From: Helicoverpa zea
Taxonomy: Eukaryota; Arthropoda; Insecta; Lepidoptera; Noctuidae
NCBI RefSeq assembly: GCF_022581195.2
Contig: NC_061466.1
Coordinates: 3,286,001-3,350,000, forward strand
Length of the DNA: 64,000 bases
Reading direction: 5' to 3'
Shown here: positions 60,132 through 64,000 of the stretch, one piece after another
Numbering within the stretch: position 1 is the first letter of the stretch
How the letters are laid out: every line of letters begins with the position of its first letter
Made by a program: the position numbers and the translations under genes
Notes under the pieces: model-generated
Databases searched by the model: none
What the model saw: the letters and a program-made list of their open reading frames with translations, nothing else
Told to the model about the DNA's origin: nothing

Positions 60132-63085
60132 TTTATTTCAATAATATCTAAACAAAGATATTTGGTTCGGGAATGTTGTAATACTGCTCTACCCGTCGAC
60201 GTTAGCGAATCGCTCACGCCACATTTATTTGCAGACGGTCAATACACAAGAAAATATTTGTACGTGGAATGAGTGGAATGCAAGAAAAAGGGGAATATCA
60301 CTGCCCACAGAAATGTAACGATTAGTTCTCTTGGTTCGTATAATTAGTCATAAGCCCACCGAGCGATCTGTCACGTCTTTGGTCAGTGTTACCAGAACTG
60401 GTTCACCCGGCATTAAACGCCAAGTTTTTATTTTATTTAATGACCATTTGCCATGTAACTTCATATTATCTATCTAGAATCAATCGTAACACTTCAATGG
60501 GCAATGATGATTAATTAACAATATCATAAAGTCCTACAAATTAGAATAGACAAAAATATATAATACTACTCGTATCTATAATTCTTTATTTAAACGGGGC
60601 ACCTCTCGATCAAGGTTTATTGCTTACGGTAGACAATGAAATATAAAATATCAATCGAGTTTTATTTTACTCTATTTAACCCATAGACGAAAAACTTCGA
60701 ACCATTAATCCATTCCATTAAAATCTGGCCAATATCTGCAAATGTTTTTTGAAGTTAATTTAGAAAGGTTGATCACCTCTTTCACGCTTTCGATCTACCT
60801 AAGATTTTTACCCTCCTAGCTGTCTAATTATATTATCTTTTCAAATGATTTAGCCTCCGGAAACGTCAATAAACAGAAAAAAATTGTTTTACAATCTCCA
60901 GTTCGTGGTACCATTCCCCATTTATTTGAAATTTATTATAAAGATTCTTTATCGATTTCTGAAAAACAAAAACGTTGAACTTTTTAAACATCCTAACTAC
61001 GGGTACACATCAGACGCGTTCTACTAGCGATCAGCAAAATTGACTCAACACAATGTATGAAAAGCACTGCTGCAGTATGTTCCGATATTTTACATCACTA
61101 AATATTTATACACGTGCTATTTATTACTTACAACCCTGAAAGTCAGACTATTTAATGTTCTATTTTCTTTCTTCCGAACTGCCTACAGACCTTAATGATG
61201 TAACACAAAACGGGTGGGCGAATAAAGAGAAAATTTTAATTACTTACAAATATTCTAGACTCCCTATTTATTATGAATAATTCTTACTCATTTATATTAA
61301 TCTTATTAGACAAAAATATATAGCTAGACTTTTGTATTTAATGTTCCATATTTTGAATATTTGTAATATCTCAATGTTGCAAGTCAACTGATTCTAGTAT
61401 TTCTATTATTGAGCCTGAACATCTACAATGCAAATTCTATAACACTAAAATGATATCAATCACATTTTTATTCAACAATCTTTGGTTCGACTTACATTAT
61501 AATCTTCCGATGGGCTTGAAATTCATAAATCCAAATAATTAGCATCACTTCAACGGTCCATTTGTAACACCAATATTATGCGTTTGAATAATAAAACATA
61601 AAAATTATTTTAATAATTATCGTTAGATCGAATCGTTCGGATCGGGCGCTTTCGTCATTTAAAATCGATATCTTAAATCCTGTCCGTCATTAATATGACA
61701 TTATTTATTTAAAAGTATTTAATTTCAAATAGTGTTTAATTGTGTATGGTTGGGAAATCAACCGATTTTCCAGAAACATTATGAATGACAATATCAAATA
61801 TCAGAGACATACAATATGTGCAATTTATCCTTGTACATCTATATGAAGCAAAAATGTTATATTGGAGTAATGATGTTCACTTATATTACATTTTATTCAA
61901 AACCAGGAGATAAAGTTTTCTCTAACTGAACTGAACATGGCCACCACTACTATATCGTCAGTATTTCACATGTCAGTTCTTTTTTGGCACTATGTTATCT
62001 ATGAAAATATTCAAAACTAGAGAGCTTTGATTTATATTTGAACGAGAAATTTCGACATCAATTTTGTGACAACACTATTCGTAAAATACTGTCGTTATTA
62101 CATAAGTATACTTAGAGCTATAATAAAATTATTTTGTATCCTCACACAAGGTCTATGGTACTTTAGTATAAATTAACAACAAATAGCTTAAAGTATTGTC
62201 TCCGCCGTGGTTCGCAAAAAAAAGTAAACAGTCAATCATAACATATTGCTGAAGTACTGCTGATTTTTATATAAACAATAGAATAAACAGTAAAACATCG
62301 ACATCGAAACTTGTACTTCACTTGTTTCGTTTCTATTCATAAAAAAGCGATTAAATTCGAGTCCATAGACACCATGGCGAAGGCAGTTGAAATAGTAGAA
62401 ACAAATTACAACACAATATACATGAAACAACAAATCTTTGGTATTAAATACATAGGCGAAGTGTATTATGCAACAAATAATAATAATAACGTAATACAAT
62501 AACACATTAAATGTGCAATAGCAAAGCAACCAACAATGGTTGTTAGTGTAAAAAAACTTAATATCATCAAAGGAATGTTAAATACAATAAGGTACTTCGA
62601 AACGGCATGCAGAATCAGAAAATATCTTGCTTTATAAGCAAATCAGAATAAGAATTCTAAATCGTTAATCTAGCACTAACTATCGAATTAAATAGCCATC
62701 TTAAAAAAAAATATTGGCGTAATTCTTTTACTTCATCAAAAAAGGAGTGACGAATTTAATAAATATCTAAGGTTCAAACTTACAATTAAAAAGAAATGTC
62801 GGATGTACGATCCGTTACACACAATATTTCAAACAAAGAACCTGTCGTTTACAATAATCGAATGACGGTTGACTCATCGATCATGATGTTTGAAGTATCG
62901 CGTGAATCATAGAGTAATGAACAACTGGAGTGCCATAAAAGCAACTACTTACAGACATACAAGCGTAGGTCTCTGTATCACGTATTTTGGTGGGAACATT
63001 CGCTCTCCATTTGCTCAATACTCCGTGGCACGGAACTATATCGTGAGTGAGGTGGGTGTGCGTTGTTGAGCGAGGGTTGTGGGGC
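60132..63085 (-). other. Probable long 3' UTR of the convergent gene, or intergenic
   Basis: About 2.95 kb of AT-rich sequence with no evident transposon, unlike the rest of the window. It follows the stop codon at 63086 on the minus strand. A minus-strand AATAAA at 60132-60137 lies at its far end, next to the alpha-2/delta poly(A) signal; other minus-strand AATAAA signals lie in between. The lack of repeats fits transcribed UTR, but this is inference. Confidence 0.4.
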
Positions 63086-63685
63086 CTACTCCTCCTCAGA
63101 CTCCGAATCGGAGTCGGGAATCGTGTTGAACCAGTTCTCCCAGTTCGACGGAGGACCCATCACGGTTCGCCTGCAATATAAACAGGGTAGTTTATAATTA
63201 ACAAAAAGATTAAAGAAAGGCGAGTCTACGTACGAGTTATGTTGGCTTTTAACCTCATCTTTTTTTCTGGTGTATACGACAGCTTTGAGGGATGCGAGTT
63301 TCCATGTACTCATACCGTTCCCGTTTTCACCAACGATCTCTTAACGTTTACCTAACCAAGTGTCACTTAGACTAAGGCTCCTCCAATAATAAAGGTGATA
63401 TGGGACACTTAAACTTTGATGAAAACGAAATTCATATTAAGCGTTCCCTAAATGCTCTTAGGGGATCCCTAAATTTTGGTATTTGTTGGTGAAAATGGGC
63501 ATTAGAGACTGGACAGAGCTTTGTATGGGAACAAAGCGAGCAGTACGTACGTTTGCTTGGTGACGGGCTGCGGCAGCGTGGCGGCGGCGGGCGGCGCGTG
63601 CGCGGGCGGCGGCGCGCGGCGCTGCAGCGTCTGCGTGCCGCCCGCCCCCTCCGCGCCCTGCTCCCACCCCTCCTCCAGCACCCAC
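63086..63685 (-). CDS. 3' exons of an unrecognised gene with an acidic C-terminus
   Basis: Two minus-strand exons, the last of the gene: 63551-63685 and 63086-63170. The first follows a TGCAG acceptor and encodes WVLEEGWEQGAEG, an Ala/Pro-rich stretch and QPVTKQT before GTACGT. The second follows TTGCAG and completes the split Thr codon, then reads RTVMGPPSNWENWFNTIPDS and ends in DSESEEE. Phases agree (2 to 2). The GC-rich coding exon and strongly acidic tail look genuine. Upstream exons lie beyond the window, so length and family are unknown. A 190-bp MITE occupies the intron between the two exons. Confidence 0.7.
63314..63504. mobile_element. 190-bp TTTTCACCAAC-family MITE
   Basis: The left 'ccgttttcaccaacgatctc' and right 'tttgttggtgaaaatgggc' ends are imperfect inverse copies. 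The same family is at 11309 (split), 14505-14614 (partial) and 28985-29060 (one end). It lies in the last intron of the minus-strand gene. Confidence 0.7.
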
Positions 63686-63706
63686 CTGCACATACAACAC
63701 TCTTTA

Positions 63707-63851
63707 GGCTGGAAACAATGCTCGACCGACGTAGCTATATCTGGCAAGTCATATGAACACAGCTACGCTCACGGTACGCGCGTGATTTTGTATGTGATTC
63801 GGTTCGTACGTAAGGTCAGCACTGACCGTCGGCCGAGCACTGTTTCCAGCC
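63707..63851. mobile_element. 145-bp Harbinger-like MITE
   Basis: The left arm 'ggctggaaacaatgctcgac' (25 bp, 63707-63731) pairs with the right arm at 63827-63851 with two mismatches. TTA flanks both sides (63704-63706 and 63852-63854), fitting the TWA duplication of PIF/Harbinger elements. It is non-coding and lies just upstream of the 63551-63685 exon. Confidence 0.65.
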
Positions 63852-64000
63852 TTAGTTTCGCCGCACACCTGCCACACTCGACAGCCACAAGAGGCAAGAA
63901 ACGGCCACAAAAGTAGCTGAAGCGCGCAACAACCACTTGTGGCCGATGGTCGCTACTTTTTTTAACCCAGGCATGCAGTATCAAATTGGACGAAGTCGAG

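Noticed and set aside
63521..63916. A 131-residue plus-strand frame over the GC-rich exon
   Set aside because: It is the complement of the minus-strand exon at 63551-63685, which has proper splice sites and phase.
1..64000. CRISPR array, rRNA, tRNA, LTR retrotransposon or integrated virus
   Set aside because: No regular spacer array, cloverleaf-like sequence, paired long terminal repeats or viral gene was recognised; the organism is a eukaryote. A tRNA or miRNA scan was not possible by eye.

Overview
The window is animal nuclear DNA, almost certainly from a moth (Lepidoptera, noctuid-like). It is AT-rich, its genes are split by GT-AG introns, and it carries several interspersed repeats that look lepidopteran: SINEs ending in a GGTTAGACTGGAAGCCGACC-type box, Metulj-like tails ending in TTTATAATATTAGTATAGAT, and many fold-back MITEs. 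No LTR element, CRISPR array, rRNA or tRNA was recognised.

Region by region: (1) 1-17.8 kb is intergenic, rich in nested mobile elements, with one candidate promoter and 7-codon first exon near 5.1-5.25 kb. (2) 17.86-24.38 kb (+) is a two-exon gene for a 1704-residue secreted peritrophic-matrix mucin with 15 chitin-binding (peritrophin-A/CBM14) domains joined by acidic and Pro/Thr/Ala linkers. (3) 24.5-31 kb is intergenic repeats. (4) 31.06-34.99 kb (-) is a smaller, three-exon paralogue (301 residues, two chitin-binding domains around a Thr/Pro mucin linker); its second intron has absorbed a SINE, a 5'-truncated LINE and another repeat. (5) 36.1-60.1 kb (+) is one gene of 25 coding exons that I could join in frame from signal peptide to stop (1340 residues): a voltage-gated calcium channel alpha-2/delta-type subunit with a complete-looking MIDAS. 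Its introns hold an apparently intact Tc1-type transposon, hAT-type elements with 8-bp target duplications, and other MITEs. (6) 60.1-63.7 kb (-) is the 3' end of an unrecognised gene with a very acidic C-terminus, convergent with the calcium-channel gene.

The two chitin-binding genes are an inverted paralogous pair. Both begin with the same 7-nt coding exon (ATGAAAG, phase-1 intron) and both end in an LNKHxESR motif. They are inferred to build the chitin/mucin lining of the midgut. The alpha-2/delta gene is functionally unrelated to them. No new molecular system stands out. The most unusual items are the 8-cysteine repeat architecture and internal 1104-bp duplication of the large mucin, the inverted gene pair, and the dense layering of transposons in transposons.
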